A DNA stretch of 64,000 bases, from positions 46,695,745 to 46,759,744 of the forward strand of contig JBANSL010000017.1 in assembly GCA_037127255.1 (NCBI GenBank). Reading direction: 5' to 3'. This document shows, in pieces, positions 48,858-59,640 of this stretch (the first letter of the stretch is position 1; every line of letters starts with the position of its first letter). This DNA comes from Persicaria tinctoria (taxonomy: Eukaryota; Streptophyta; Magnoliopsida; Caryophyllales; Polygonaceae). The translations under genes and the position numbers were made by a program. The notes under the pieces were generated by a model that was not told the origin of the DNA, searched no databases, and saw only the letters and a program-made list of their open reading frames with translations.

Positions 48858-49469
48858 GCATACACAACTAAGGGCCGATGTGGATTTATAAGCTTCTTTT
48901 TTCCTTTTTTCTATCTCTTTTTATTTAAAAAAAAAGACAAAAAAAAAATTCCCAACAAAAGAAAAGCATGTTACTACGTATAATTTTTTTTAATTTTTTG
49001 GTTGAAAAAAGATTTTGGTGTACACGTGTATGAGTATTATGACAAGTGTTCAATATATTCTTGTTTTATTTGTTATGTTTTATTGATGGTAGTTGCATAT
49101 ACGTATGTATTTTAAATTTCGACCAAAAAAAAAACGTATGTATTTAAATTTACGTTATCACTAAATAATACGTAGGTGTACACAACAAATCCTATTGTGA
49201 TTTGTGAGGCCGTCTAATTTTGGGTGGAAACTATAGATGGAGGCGGCAGTCTTTGGAATCTGAAATTTTATTTTATGTGGAAGGCAGCATGGCCCCGAAG
49301 GTCCCCAGTTCGAACCCCGAATATGACCGCTCTTTATTTACAAATTCAAGGAAGGCAGCATGGCAAGGAACATACTTACCTACAGTATTTAGGAGAACTA
49401 ATGGTCCTCAAGATTGCTATTTTTATCGTATTTTTTCAAAATGTAATTTCTTCTGTACGAATATATAAG
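48858..49469 (-). repeat. P450 upstream region, copy 2 (displaced promoter)
   Basis: Matches 13290-13888 closely, beginning ACACAACTAAGGGC. It is the continuation of the exon-1 copy at 20063-20421, separated from it by the 28-kb transposon complex. The TATA-like box is kept at 48884-48890. Confidence 0.87.
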
Positions 49470-49527
49470 AACGGTTTATATCTTATACCGTAATTGACGG
49501 TAAGGAGCACCTAGAACGCACAATGTA

Positions 49528-49864
49528 AGAGCAAACCCAACAAATTCTCTATACTCATCTATAAAATAGAGAGTTGATAAAGAGAGGGAAACAAATCTCT
49601 AAATTTAGAGGAATAATTAGAATCTGTAAAATTTAATGTGTTCACATCCGTTTCAATGCCTACCTATTTGTTCATTGATTGTTGCATATTGATTTAATGA
49701 AGTTATTAGAATTTTATTTATTAAATTATGAATTTATGCATCTATTATAGTGTATAATAAATGTAGCAATTTGTATGTTGGAGTTGTGATGTAAATTTTT
49801 TAGAGATTTTGTTATTTTGTTCTCTATTTTAGAGATTTGTTTAGAGAAGCTATTGGGGATGCTC
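49528..49864. mobile_element. Tourist-like MITE
   Basis: About 340 bp, AT-rich, non-coding. Imperfect terminal inverted repeats (left GAGCAAACCC, right the complement of GAGCATCCCC, extending about 25 bp) are flanked by TAA on both sides (49525-49527 and 49865-49867). Confidence 0.7.
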
Positions 49865-50860
49865 TAACCCTCTCCATTACATGATTCTTAGGGCGTGTTT
49901 GGCAACGGGATGAGAGTAGGTGGATGGGGATGGAAGGGATGAGGATGAAATTTCGGGGTGAACGAGGTGGAATTTTCAATCCAATTTAATCCCGTTTGTG
50001 TTTGGTTTTAGTTTAAAGTTTATGGGATGGATGACACTGACAAAGACAAATTTGCCCCCACTATTTGACATGAAAGGACAAAATTACCCCTAAAAAATAG
50101 CCCTCAACTTCAAACCCCCCATCTTCATAACATTCTTTTCACTTTCCAGTTGCCGTTAGCTCGAGAGGAGAGTGGGAAGACATACGACGTCGGCGGCGGC
50201 GACCTTCACGCCAGGAGCAGCCACCAGCACCTCCGAGGAGCCCCAGCGCAACCGACTGCGGCAGCGACGTCGGACTCCATGTAAGTCCTGAATCCCTACT
50301 TGTGCGATGTTCCTTGAGTTCTCATTGGTTTTCGATGTAGCAGCCATTCGATTCTCTTTTCCTGTAATCGGGAAAATTTGCAGTATATGAAAAGGGGTTT
50401 TCGATGCACTGCTGAGTAGAGGGTATTGGGATTTTGTTGAGAGCAGATTGGGGGTTCAATTTGGAAAAGGGGAATTATCCCAACGAGATTCAACATACCA
50501 CATGTTCGCTTAGGGTTAACATTTTTGAATTTAGGGTTATGGAATTGGCGATGTTGTCGGCTAATAGAACAATTTAGAGTTATCCCACGTCACGTTCTAA
50601 CGAGCTGGCAACTCTTTTGTGGTCGATTGAATTGCATCACTGGGTTTAACTGCTTGAGAGGAGACTCCGACATAATGTGAAAAAATAAGGATAATGAATG
50701 ATAGTCTCATGTTGTCGTAATATTGAGATTATTTCTTGTGAGATTATTTCTTGTGTGTACTGATTGTCTCATGTTGTCGTAATATTTCCGAACACAAAAC
50801 CGACCTATTCATTCGATATACTAGTGACCCCCGTCGGCTGCATATCTGGGACCTACCCAT

Positions 50861-53376
50861 ATGGAATCCTTTGGCAAAGCCAAGGGAAAGGGAAAAGGGA
50901 AGGCAAAGAAAGCAGCGTCTGGTTCTAAGGATAAGAACTATGTCCCCCCTGCCTTCTACTGGTCTTTGAAATTGAAAAAGAAGCTGATGCATATGCTCCT
51001 CGCTTATCAACGGGAAAATGGTAAGGATCAGTCCTTCAAATGGGGGCCCATCAACACCGCATTCCAGGCTGCCACGGTTAAGAGGTGCAACCAATACACT
51101 CTGAAGAATCGAACTCGCGACATGAAGACGATATACCTAGCCGGGGGTAAGTTGAAAAAAGGGGAGACCGAACTCGGTTGGGATCAGGCCGCTGGCACCG
51201 TAAGGGCACCTGACGAATGGTGAGACAAGAAAATCAAGGTATGATGTGCTCGCCTTCCCTTTCCTTTACGTCAATGCAAGAGAGACTGCAATGAACTGAA
51301 ACTCGTCATGTGACTTGAATTGCGCAGGAGGATAGAAAATTCGACAGGTTCCGGAAGAAGAGGATCCCGCCGGAATTGGAAGAGCTGTTTGACCATGTGT
51401 TCGGAGGCACCGTAGCCACCGACGAGTATTCCGTCGCCCCCTCCATGGACCCGGAGGCTATGGCTGCGCAGGCACACAAAGAGGCTGAGAAGGAGAGGCT
51501 TGATGACCCCTCAGACAAAGATGCTGATGACGATGGTGCTGACCCCGACGCAAGGGTCACCCTTGACGGGTCACAATATGAGGGTGTTGAACAGGAGTTC
51601 GACGAGCTTTTCAACACCCCTCGCGCTGAGTGTGCAACACCCTCCATGGCCAACGTTGTCTAGGGCATTGTGGACGACGATGCCTCACCTACTAGCCAGC
51701 CGGCTGGAGCTCCAAGCGCAGGGGCGTCACAGCAGTCTAGGCCTAAGCGAGGTCCAGGTTCCGAGACGACTTCCTCCCGTAGGAGCTCCAAGCGCAATGT
51801 TCGCGTCTCGGAGGGGACCAGGCTGTTCGAGCGCAGCGTCGGGGTCAATTCGTATAGCAATCGGCTAGGCTGACCAATTGCTAAACTAAAAGGATGATCT
51901 TGCTTAGCTTCTTGATTTCTCTTGACGATTCGGCCCGATCACACACTAGTTGCCGGTACGGAACGTAAGTCTTGAAATTATCTTAACAAAATTAAACTAA
52001 ACTAATTAATAACTAACTAAACAATCGTCTTAACTTAAGAATTTCAAAACATTAACAACGGAGGAACTATGAAATTGAAACTAATTAACAAAGTGACAGA
52101 CGAAAGATTTCAAAAGAAGCGATGAAGAAAGAGCGCAGAGCGCGGATGTTCGAGGGCTGGCCGCCAGCACTGAAGGCAGCGCCGAGCACACAGAAGCGGG
52201 TCCCTCAGGGTGTGCAGACGCGGCGACATCGAGGAAGCCGGGTGCAGAAGCGTCTGCTGGGAGCGAGGGCGCTGGTGCGCGAGAGCGATCGAGGTGAGAG
52301 CGAGCGTGCGTGAGGACGAGACAACGAGGGCGCTCGATCGACTGAGCCGTGCACAAGCGCAAGGGCGCGAGTGCCTAGCGCGGGCGACTGGACCTTCTAC
52401 CGCCAAGCGCCTAGCTTCCTGGTGGCGACGGGGCTGGGTTCGGTGTTGTTGAACCAAGGTGACGGTGATGGTGATTGTGAAGGATGAAGATGACGATGAT
52501 GAGTGTAATACCGAGAGACTTAGAATGCAAGAGCAATAAGGCTTTTGGGATTGAAATCGAAGAACCCTTTAATCCATAAAGGGGTTCCTCAATTCTATTC
52601 AATCTGGTTTAATTCAATAGAACTACAATGTTTAAATAGAAAACCTAAGAACCAATTCTACTGTCCAAGATAGAATTTAGGTTTATAAAGATAGAATTTT
52701 AATCCTAAAGATAAATAAACCTAGAAGATAAAACTTAATCTAAAATCCTAATATATGAAATAATAAAATATGATAATTAAGAAAGCCTAAAGATAGACTC
52801 TCCTAACCATCTTATTTAATCTAACTAAGAAATACTAAAAATAAGCAATTCTATAATTAGACTCCAACTAATATAGGAGTTACTAAAAATAGAATATATA
52901 TAAAAAATAAGAAATATAAATAATAAAATAATTAACGTCGTTTCTTCAACGACTCCCAAGGTGGAGCCTTCTTCTTTCGCTTGAGGATGACATCATTCTC
53001 CTCCATTTGAAATCGACTCGTCCTCGAGTCGTTGCATGGACCAAGATCGTTGTTTGACCCACAGAAGGCCATCTTGACCTGCATCAACGCGTGACATCAT
53101 TGACATGATGAAAAAGGATAAGGAGAAGGATGAGGTATCTTCCAATGCCCCCTAGACACAACGAAAGAAGCGTTGGATGTTGTGAGGTCGATTGTTGGGG
53201 AGGGCTTTTTTGCCGAAGAAGACCCCCTATGGTGCTTCAGCTTAGCCATCATCAAGTCACCCGTGCGGCGTGAGGTGTTCGTCCAGCTTGACAGCAACGT
53301 CGCCCGCCTGAAGTGGCTTCAGTGGTTGTATTCGACCAACGACGGTCAGCAGCTGAGCGCCATCCACCTAGATTGA
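50861..53376 (+). pseudogene. Harbinger ORF1, Myb/SANT-like DNA-binding protein, interrupted
   Basis: Exon 50861-51238 joins 51328 onward across a GT-AG intron. The Lys/Gly-rich N-terminus is followed by a Myb/SANT-like domain (KDQSFKWGPINTAFQAAT) and the motif KIKEDRKFDRFRKKRIP. TGA at 51221 and TAG at 51661 interrupt the otherwise continuous frame. The Ser/Arg tail (SSRRSSKRNVRVSEG) reaches 51870, where an LTR is inserted. The C-terminal block (GEGFFAEEDPLWCFSLAII, RREVFVQLD) resumes at about 53150-53376. ORF1 proteins of this superfamily bind DNA and act with the transposase. Confidence 0.75.
51871..53095 (-). mobile_element. LTR-retrotransposon fragment inserted in Harbinger ORF1
   Basis: Starts TGACCAATTGC at 51871. 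ACATCA near 52989-52994 marks a probable LTR end, followed on the minus strand by a purine tract (ATGGAGGAGAA) and the GACTCGAGGACGAGTCG block common beside plant Gypsy LTRs. A GC-rich part (52100-52490) has only shadow ORFs. The right edge and target duplication are unresolved. Confidence 0.5.
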
Positions 53377-53703
53377 GCATCGGCGACCCTTCCATTTTCC
53401 GCACGTATGAGAACATTGTCAGCGTAGCCCCTTCAGTTAACAAATAAGGAGATAGTTTAGAATGTGTGTGGAAGACTTATGTCTCTATTTACTTCATGTG
53501 TTTGTTTGTTATTGCTTTTAATTACCAGCTCCTGATAATGGTAGATACAATTACATACAATATCCGCATGTGTTGTGTGGCCTTCATATCGTTTTTCCCC
53601 TTTGTAATAAAGTAGTTGAAAGTTATGCGTTACTTCGTCGTTATTCAATGTTATGCGTTAATGTATTGTTGTTGTGGTTCCTCAGTGAACTCCCTGATTT
53701 TCC

Positions 53704-55024
53704 TCATGCAGGACGAAGGAAACGATCACCGAACATCGTCGTCGACGTCGCCAAAGACACGCGAAGGGCGTCGCTGGATTTTTCGGCATCCTTGGCATAT
53801 GGCTCACCATTGCCAACCACTACTTCAAAAAGGTGCACAAGGTACCCCAGTTTCTTGGAGAGTACACTGGGGCACGATGGGTTGACCAGATCCTAACCCA
53901 CCGGTCAAACGTCAGGAGCGTTAACGCATTCGTAATGGAGAAGGCGGCCTTCACTCGACTGTGTGGCATGCTGGAGCACCCGTACGGTCTTCGGGGGTCA
54001 ATGCAAATTTCTGTGATGGAGAAGGTTGCTATCTTTGTAAATACCATGGCCTGGGGGGTCTAGTCAACGAAACTCGTGCGAGCGGTTCCTCCGATCGACG
54101 TACACAATCTCAGAGACAATATCGGAGGTACTATACGCCATATGCGGGGGAAAGTGTAACAGGTTCCGCGGCCTAGCAAGGGACTTGATCCGGCCACGCG
54201 ACCCTCATTTCCGAGCCATACCGGAGCAGATCAGGAACGAAAACCGGTACTGGCCGTACTTCAAGGGCGCAATTGGCGCAATTGACGACACACATATTGA
54301 GGCGATAATGCCGAAAGATGACCAGGTCCGGTTCCGATGCAGGAAGGGGACAACAACGTAAAACGTCATGGTCGTCTGCGACTTCAACCTTCGGTTCACA
54401 TTCATATCCACCGGCTGGGAGGGAAGCGTGCACGATGCACGGGTGTTCGATCACGCATTGAAGACGTCGGCGCTGAGGTTCCTCCATCCACCGGTCGGGA
54501 GGTACTATCTATGCGACAAGGGCTACACTTTCCAAAATGGGTACATGATTCGTTACTCCACAACGAAGTACCACCCCCTAACCTTCGTCGCATCCCAACC
54601 GAAAAACGAGAAAGAAGCCTTCAACAAGTCGCACTCTTCCCTCCGAGGAGCGATAGAGAGGTCCTTCGGGGTGTTGAAGATGAAGTGGAGGATCCTCCGT
54701 CAGCTCCCCAGGTATCCGATCAGGAAGCAGATTTCAATTATTATTGCGTGCTTCGCCCTCCACAACTACGTGCGGGATTCATGCAAATTGTCCGAGTCCG
54801 ACGACGAAGACGATCCAAGGTTCAGGGAGCCTCCGATGAGTAGTGACATACCATCTGACGGGGACGGCGATGAAGACGCGTATGACGCGGGAGAGGATGT
54901 TGGACATGATGACGATGACCCCTTTTTCCTTTTCGGCGATGCACCGGGGTCTAACGCAGAGATCAAGGCGCTGAGGGACGACATTGCTCAGCAGATTTGG
55001 AACGACTGTCGCAGGGGCAGGTAA
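53704..55024 (+). pseudogene. Harbinger DDE transposase (DDE_4 / HARBI1-like)
   Basis: The N-terminal helical part (VNAFVMEKAAFTRLCGMLE, EKVAIFVNTMAWGV) is followed by a one-base frameshift at 54052-54062. The rest is in one frame to TGA at 55024. Catalytic residues are in place: Asp in GAIDD (54284-54286), Asp in YLCDKGYT (54515-54517) and Glu in AIERSFGVLK (54656-54658). TAA at 54359-54361 replaces a Gln position before NVMVVCDFN. The C-terminus is acidic. The enzyme would cut and paste the element at TTA/TAA targets. It is inactive as read but close to intact. An upstream exon begins near 53711 after TCATGCAG. Confidence 0.87.
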
Positions 55025-55049
55025 ACCTTGGATGCTCGAAGTTGTAGAG

Positions 55050-55365
55050 TGTGGCCTTTTGTATAAACACATATGTCATACCACTACTTGAATTGTATTA
55101 ATATTGATGGGAGTGGTCTTTTGTATAAACACATATGTCATTTAGGCTATGGTATTGTGGTAGTATGCAAACCACTACTTCAATTGTAATGTTGATGGGA
55201 GTGGTCTTTTGTATGAAGACATGTTAACTGATTTTTGTGTAAGGCATGATCGAACGAAAAGAATGAAAGTAATGCAACGTCAATTGTATAAGTAGTCTTT
55301 GTGTAAGGCATGATCGAACGAAAAGAATAAAAGTAATGCAACGTCAATTGTATAAGTAGTCGAGG
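55050..55365. repeat. Short tandem repeats downstream of the transposase
   Basis: Two and a half copies of a block containing GTGGTCTTTTGTATAAACAC (55050-55225), then a 64-bp unit duplicated (55237 and 55301) containing GGCATGATCGAACG. Confidence 0.75.
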
Positions 55366-55582
55366 AATATGCATATATAACTTACTTCAATAGTTTCGGT
55401 TACAGTTGTTGGGATAATGCACCATAGCATAAGGGTGCAACAACACTTGGCTTACAAAAAGAGGTAATCACTGCCGAGGTTGCGCAAACATTGTTCCTGC
55501 ATTACAAAGGAGGCCCCGATATGCACAAAATGGGGGCCGACATCCAGAGTTTCAGTAGAGGTTCACAATTAGCAGATAAGAA

Positions 55583-56116
55583 CTAGGGCCTGGTGACCAG
55601 AGGCACAATGATCGTCAGCATGAAGAGGATGATCCAGCCGAGGAGCCTGTTGAGGCGGGAGAGCCTCTCAGCCCGGAGTTGGTCCCCTGCGTGCTCCACC
55701 CAACGCCCACACATGAAGGAGCAGACCTCCGCGACCCTATGCGCGAGGTGGTCGTTGCTCGCCTCAGAAACGACGAGCCTGTTAGTGAGGGAGACATTGT
55801 GTTCCCTGGTCTCCTGCAGCTGGGTGTTGGTTGCAATGAGGGCTTGCTCCCTTAGGGTGTCCTGGGACAGAAGCCCACGAACCTGGGCGCGAAGGTCCTT
55901 CAGTTCGTCGGCGGCGTATGCCCACAATGCATTATCCTCCGCGACCTGCTCGGGGTCACGGCGATCAGACTCTGCATCCTCATCTTCCTCAGCCCGGCGA
56001 CGACTAGACTGGCCCTGCTCGTATGACGTCCTCAGCCAGGGATACTTACGAGGGTCACCGCTGGAGTAGTTGTGGTCATTGTCGGAGTTGGTGTCGGAGT
56101 CGTCATACGGCCACAT
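55583..56116 (-). CDS. Harbinger third gene: coiled-coil, predicted tail-anchored protein
   Basis: 177 codons, ATG at 56116, TAG at 55583, no interruption. The acidic N-terminus (MWPYDDSDTNSDNDH) leads into a charged coiled coil rich in Leu, Arg and Gln (ELKDLRAQVRGLLSQDTLRE). A single C-terminal hydrophobic segment (LLGWIILFMLTIIVPLV) has four residues after it, the layout of a tail-anchored membrane protein. It converges on the transposase. GTAG just before the ATG could be an acceptor, and CCAG|GTAATC near 57990 a donor, giving a 5' UTR exon beside the right TIR. GC content and codon use resemble the transposase. Family not recognised. Confidence 0.6.
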   Translation of the reverse strand: MWPYDDSDTNSDNDHNYSSGDPRKYPWLRTSYEQGQSSRRRAEEDEDAESDRRDPEQVAEDNALWAYAADELKDLRAQVRGLLSQDTLREQALIATNTQLQETREHNVSLTNRLVVSEASNDHLAHRVAEVCSFMCGRWVEHAGDQLRAERLSRLNRLLGWIILFMLTIIVPLVTRP

Positions 56117-58315
56117 GATTCCTACATTGACATGGGAACCGTTTTGTGAGAATTAGTATTCAAACCGGAATAGACATAAAGCATCTTAAACCTTTCGGAA
56201 TGGAAGAGGCAACAACATAGTAGAAGTGACTGATGACAAAGGAAAGAAAGAAACAAGCATGTTAAACATACAGCTTCACAGAAGACAAGGAATATGAAGT
56301 TAACACACATATGCAAAAAGAAAGCAACAGGATGACCAACACCCTCAATTCATTTGGCTTTTCCATGGATGAAGTGAGCACATATGCGACAAGAAAGGAA
56401 AATGTAGAAGAGGTAATCACTGAGAGGTAGTGCAAGCAGTTGATATAAGAGGGCTGATATTTAAGGTTAGAATCAACAAGAATTTGAACACATATGTAAT
56501 GTAAGAAGAAACAGGATGAAAGACAGAAGGAACAGGTTAAAAGCAACAAGATCAAAGTTAGAAGGTTTGAAGCAACAAGATCAAAGTTAGAAGGTTTAGA
56601 AGCAAAAGGTCAATGTTAGAAGGTTAGAAGCAACATGTAGAAGAAAGCCACAGGAGGTAGTGCAAGCAGTTGAGATAGAGGGTCTTGTATGTAAGAAGCA
56701 ACAAGAATATAAGGAGAAGCAATATCTTTATCTACTAAAGAGTTAAGAAGCAATGATAGATTGGGATGATATTATCATCATCGAAAAGCCATCAAAACAC
56801 AGGATGAACGTATCACTCACTACCTATTGCCACCGGTGCTCACCTAAACAGGTTCAATAGGACGACATTATTCGCTTCCAGTTCATTACATAATGCAAGT
56901 ACAAAATGCAAGTGAAGATCTATTGCAATCATTTCACTATCTATTGCAATTAGTGGTGACCCAAATAGATATAAAAATGCAAGTAAGCATATGTGATCAA
57001 TAGCTCAATAGATGCCATAGCTCAATATATCCAATAACACATACACATGCAAGAACACACAGTGCAACACAAATAAATAAAGAAACAGGCATAACAAATG
57101 TTAGTTTACAACACATGTGATCAATTGAAGAGGACAACATAAAGATATTAACCATTTTGGAAAATTTATGTCCAATGAAGAAGTGCATAATTATGCATAG
57201 TGAAAGATGTTAAGGTGGATCACAAGTGAGGGCAGTTCCATCTAAACCCGGTTATCATGCAAGAAAACAAGTACTTCAATGAGAATGTAAAGCTGACAGT
57301 AAGACCTCTAAGAACACAAAACAAGAAGGTTGTAAATACTGAAGGTAGGGGGTGTAAGAGAACATGAGAGAGGATAAATCTCAGCAGAAACTCAAGTCAA
57401 TCTCATGAAAGAGCTCTAACAACAAGTTATGCAGTAAAGCATGTAATCCATATGCACAAAGATGTAGGAACCAATTGCAAAATGTGTTCAAGACTTGAAT
57501 AGAGGGAATAAGGAGCACATAGAACCTCACATTTTTAAGAACCCAAAATCAGATATCATATACAAGAAACATCTGACAAGCACACACTTATAGAAGTTGA
57601 TGAATATGTATAAGAACAACGACTAGACAATGATGTCATATATCTCATTATTCAAAAAATTCATCAAACCAATTATGTGATACATAAGAAGTTCAAGCAA
57701 GCATATATTGTCAGACAAATCCCATGTCACTAACAAATCCTATACATTTTAATTGATCACTTGCCGTTGCTTTTTGGCGGGAAAACCCGAACCTTTCAAT
57801 GTGAATCCTTAATCCCCTAAACAGGAAAGCGAAAATCATAGATTTTTCAATCAAATGGAAACCCTAAAATCGTGGCTTTGAACTTCAAACCCTTAGAATT
57901 TCAATCAAATTGGGGGAAAACTGAAAAACTCATGAAATTGGAACCGAAACACAACCATAAACACGCAATCAGTGGAGATGAACGGGATTACCTGGCTAAT
58001 TGGAGATTTCGGCGGAGGAGAAGAGACTGGAATCGTCGCTTTGGAATCGCTTCTCTTTGGCGTGCGTGGGAAGAGTCGGGAGTGAAGAGGCCGATGATTT
58101 ATGAGGAGAGAGGAAGGGGAAGGGGCAAATCAGGGACGTTTCCCCTTCCCACCCCGTCCACCTCCCTTCCATGAGGTACATCCGTCACCCCGTCTCACCC
58201 CCCCCCCCCCATCTCCTGATTGGCATCCCTCTCCACCCGCGACATCCCCTTGCCAAACATGCGAGCGTTGTTTCCGAGAACCCACCCCCATCCCGCCCAT
58301 CCCCTTGCATCCTCT
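56117..58315. other. Right non-coding part of the Harbinger element
   Basis: About 2.2 kb, mostly AT-rich with the minisatellite above, then a GC-richer block (57960-58315) that may hold the 5' UTR exon of the minus-strand gene. No further coding region seen. Confidence 0.5.
56542..56650. repeat. 29-30 bp minisatellite
   Basis: Units starting AGCAACAAGATCAAAG at 56542 and 56571, and shorter variants at 56601 and 56629, inside the putative intron of the third Harbinger gene. Confidence 0.8.
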
Positions 58316-58328
58316 GCCAAACACGCTT

Positions 58329-58736
58329 GTTCCACCTATAAAGTCTTTATCTATTTAAAATTTCACCCAATTTTCAGAAAATCTTAATTAAAAATATAAT
58401 TCTTATTTCCTAAATTAAAAAGAATAATAATAAGAGAAAATTTGTGCCGAAGGCACAAATTTTCGCTCTAATTTGAGGAGTGTCCTAAAAATTGGTGGAA
58501 TGTCCACTTTTATAATTTCGGCGTTTTATGTTACGAAAATACCCTTCATTCTATTAGACTGTTTATTGCTCGCATTTGAACCCCGTTTCTCTTCTATGTT
58601 CTATTCCTTCTAATTTTTGATTCAATCAATGTCAAAGGAGGGTTTTTTGTTATCGATTATTGCAATTCGTTATCATAATTGCTTATATGGCGGAAATTGT
58701 CGGCAGTTCAAGTATTAATTTTTCTTTTAACGTTCT
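58329..58736. other. Intergenic spacer with a perfect hairpin
   Basis: AT-rich with no ORF. It contains a 13-bp perfect inverted repeat with a 3-nt loop at 58436-58464. Confidence 0.6.
58436..58464. repeat. Perfect 13-bp hairpin
   Basis: Arm GAAAATTTGTGCC (58436-58448), loop GAA, complementary arm 58452-58464. Confidence 0.9.
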
Positions 58737-58937
58737 TCTTAGAGATGCTAAGAGACCAAAAGTGTCCCACATCGGAAAGTTGAACATATCAAGTCCTGGT
58801 ATATGAGTCGGTGGGTTACTCCTTCTATCACCAATTGGTTTTAGAATGAAACCTCACTCGGCTTGTATGCTGGACAACTAGCGCATGTGCGCACGTGCAC
58901 ACGACCCCTAGTCATCGGTCCGAGTCGGACTTTGATA
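58737..58937 (+). repeat. TRIM 5' LTR
   Basis: Contains GTCCCACATCGGAAAGTTG and ACCAATTGGTTTTAGAATG; ends TTGATA before the primer-binding site. Confidence 0.9.
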
Positions 58938-59041
58938 TGGTATCAGAGCGGTTAGCCTAACGGCCCGTGTCGATCCTAGTCTAGGTTACCCAGTTGTCCA
59001 AGTTTCAACTAGATGGTCATTCCTAGTTGGACTTGCGGGGG

Positions 59042-59244
59042 TGTCTTAGAGATGTGAAGAGACCAAAAGAGTCCCACATCGGAAAGTTGAACATATCAAG
59101 TCCTAGTATATGAGTCGGTGGGCTACTTCTTCTATTGCCAATTGGTTTTAGAATGGAACCCCACTCGGCTTGTGTGCTAGGTTACTAGCGCATCTGCGCC
59201 CGTGCACACGACCCCCAATCATCGGTCCGAGTCGGACTTTTATA
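59042..59244 (+). repeat. TRIM 3' LTR
   Basis: Starts TGTCTTAGAG, highly similar to the 5' LTR, ends TTTATA before target duplication GTTCT. Confidence 0.9.
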
Positions 59245-59640
59245 GTTCTTCTGTTGGTTAGGGTTTGTGTTTGGTGCTGTTTATGTATGCTTTGGTTCTA
59301 CTTTGCCGAATTTGTGGTGGTTTAGTGTTGTTTGTTTTTCCATCAGCAAAAACAAACAGGGTGATATCGTTTGATGTGAGTTTGTCGAATTTATATTTGT
59401 TTAGTGTTGGTTCTACCTTGCCGAAGTAAATGTGCGATTTTGACTGATGATTTGTATGTGCTGATATCGTTTGCTCTCTTGTGATTATTTTATCAGGTTT
59501 ATGTACTGATTTAGTCAGATACAGAAGGAAATTTGATGTGAGTTTTTTAGACATTTCATTTTTGTTTTTTTTTTCGTTTGTTAACAAGTGTTGTTTACTG
59601 ATGCTAACATGTATTTCTTTTTGTGTTTAAACATAACATT
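59245..59640. other. Upstream region of the DUF1985-type gene
   Basis: AT-rich, with no confident ORF or start codon. It may contain a leader or intron of the following gene. Confidence 0.4.

Larger units (their letters stand above)
49891..58328 (+). mobile_element. PIF/Harbinger transposon with three genes
   Basis: The left end GGGCGTGTTTGGC follows TTA. The right end has the complementary GCCAAACACGC at 58316-58326, with similar GGGATG-rich subterminal sequence on both sides. It contains a Myb/SANT-like ORF1, a DDE transposase and an opposite-strand third gene. It was enlarged by an LTR insertion at 51871-53095. The right target duplication is degenerate. Confidence 0.82.
58737..59244 (+). 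mobile_element. Complete TRIM retrotransposon
   Basis: LTRs 58737-58937 and 59042-59244 (201 and 203 bp) enclose only about 100 bp. The primer-binding site TGGTATCAGAGCGG (Met-tRNA type) directly follows the left LTR, and a GCGGGGG tract precedes the right one. Target duplication GTTCT lies at 58732-58736 and 59245-59249. It has no coding capacity. The first two bases of the left LTR have changed from the TG seen in the right LTR. Confidence 0.92.

Noticed and set aside
52100..52490. GC-rich block with several overlapping Arg/Ala-rich ORFs on both strands
   Set aside because: Multiple equally long frames, no domain; best explained as GC-rich LTR sequence inside the Harbinger ORF1.
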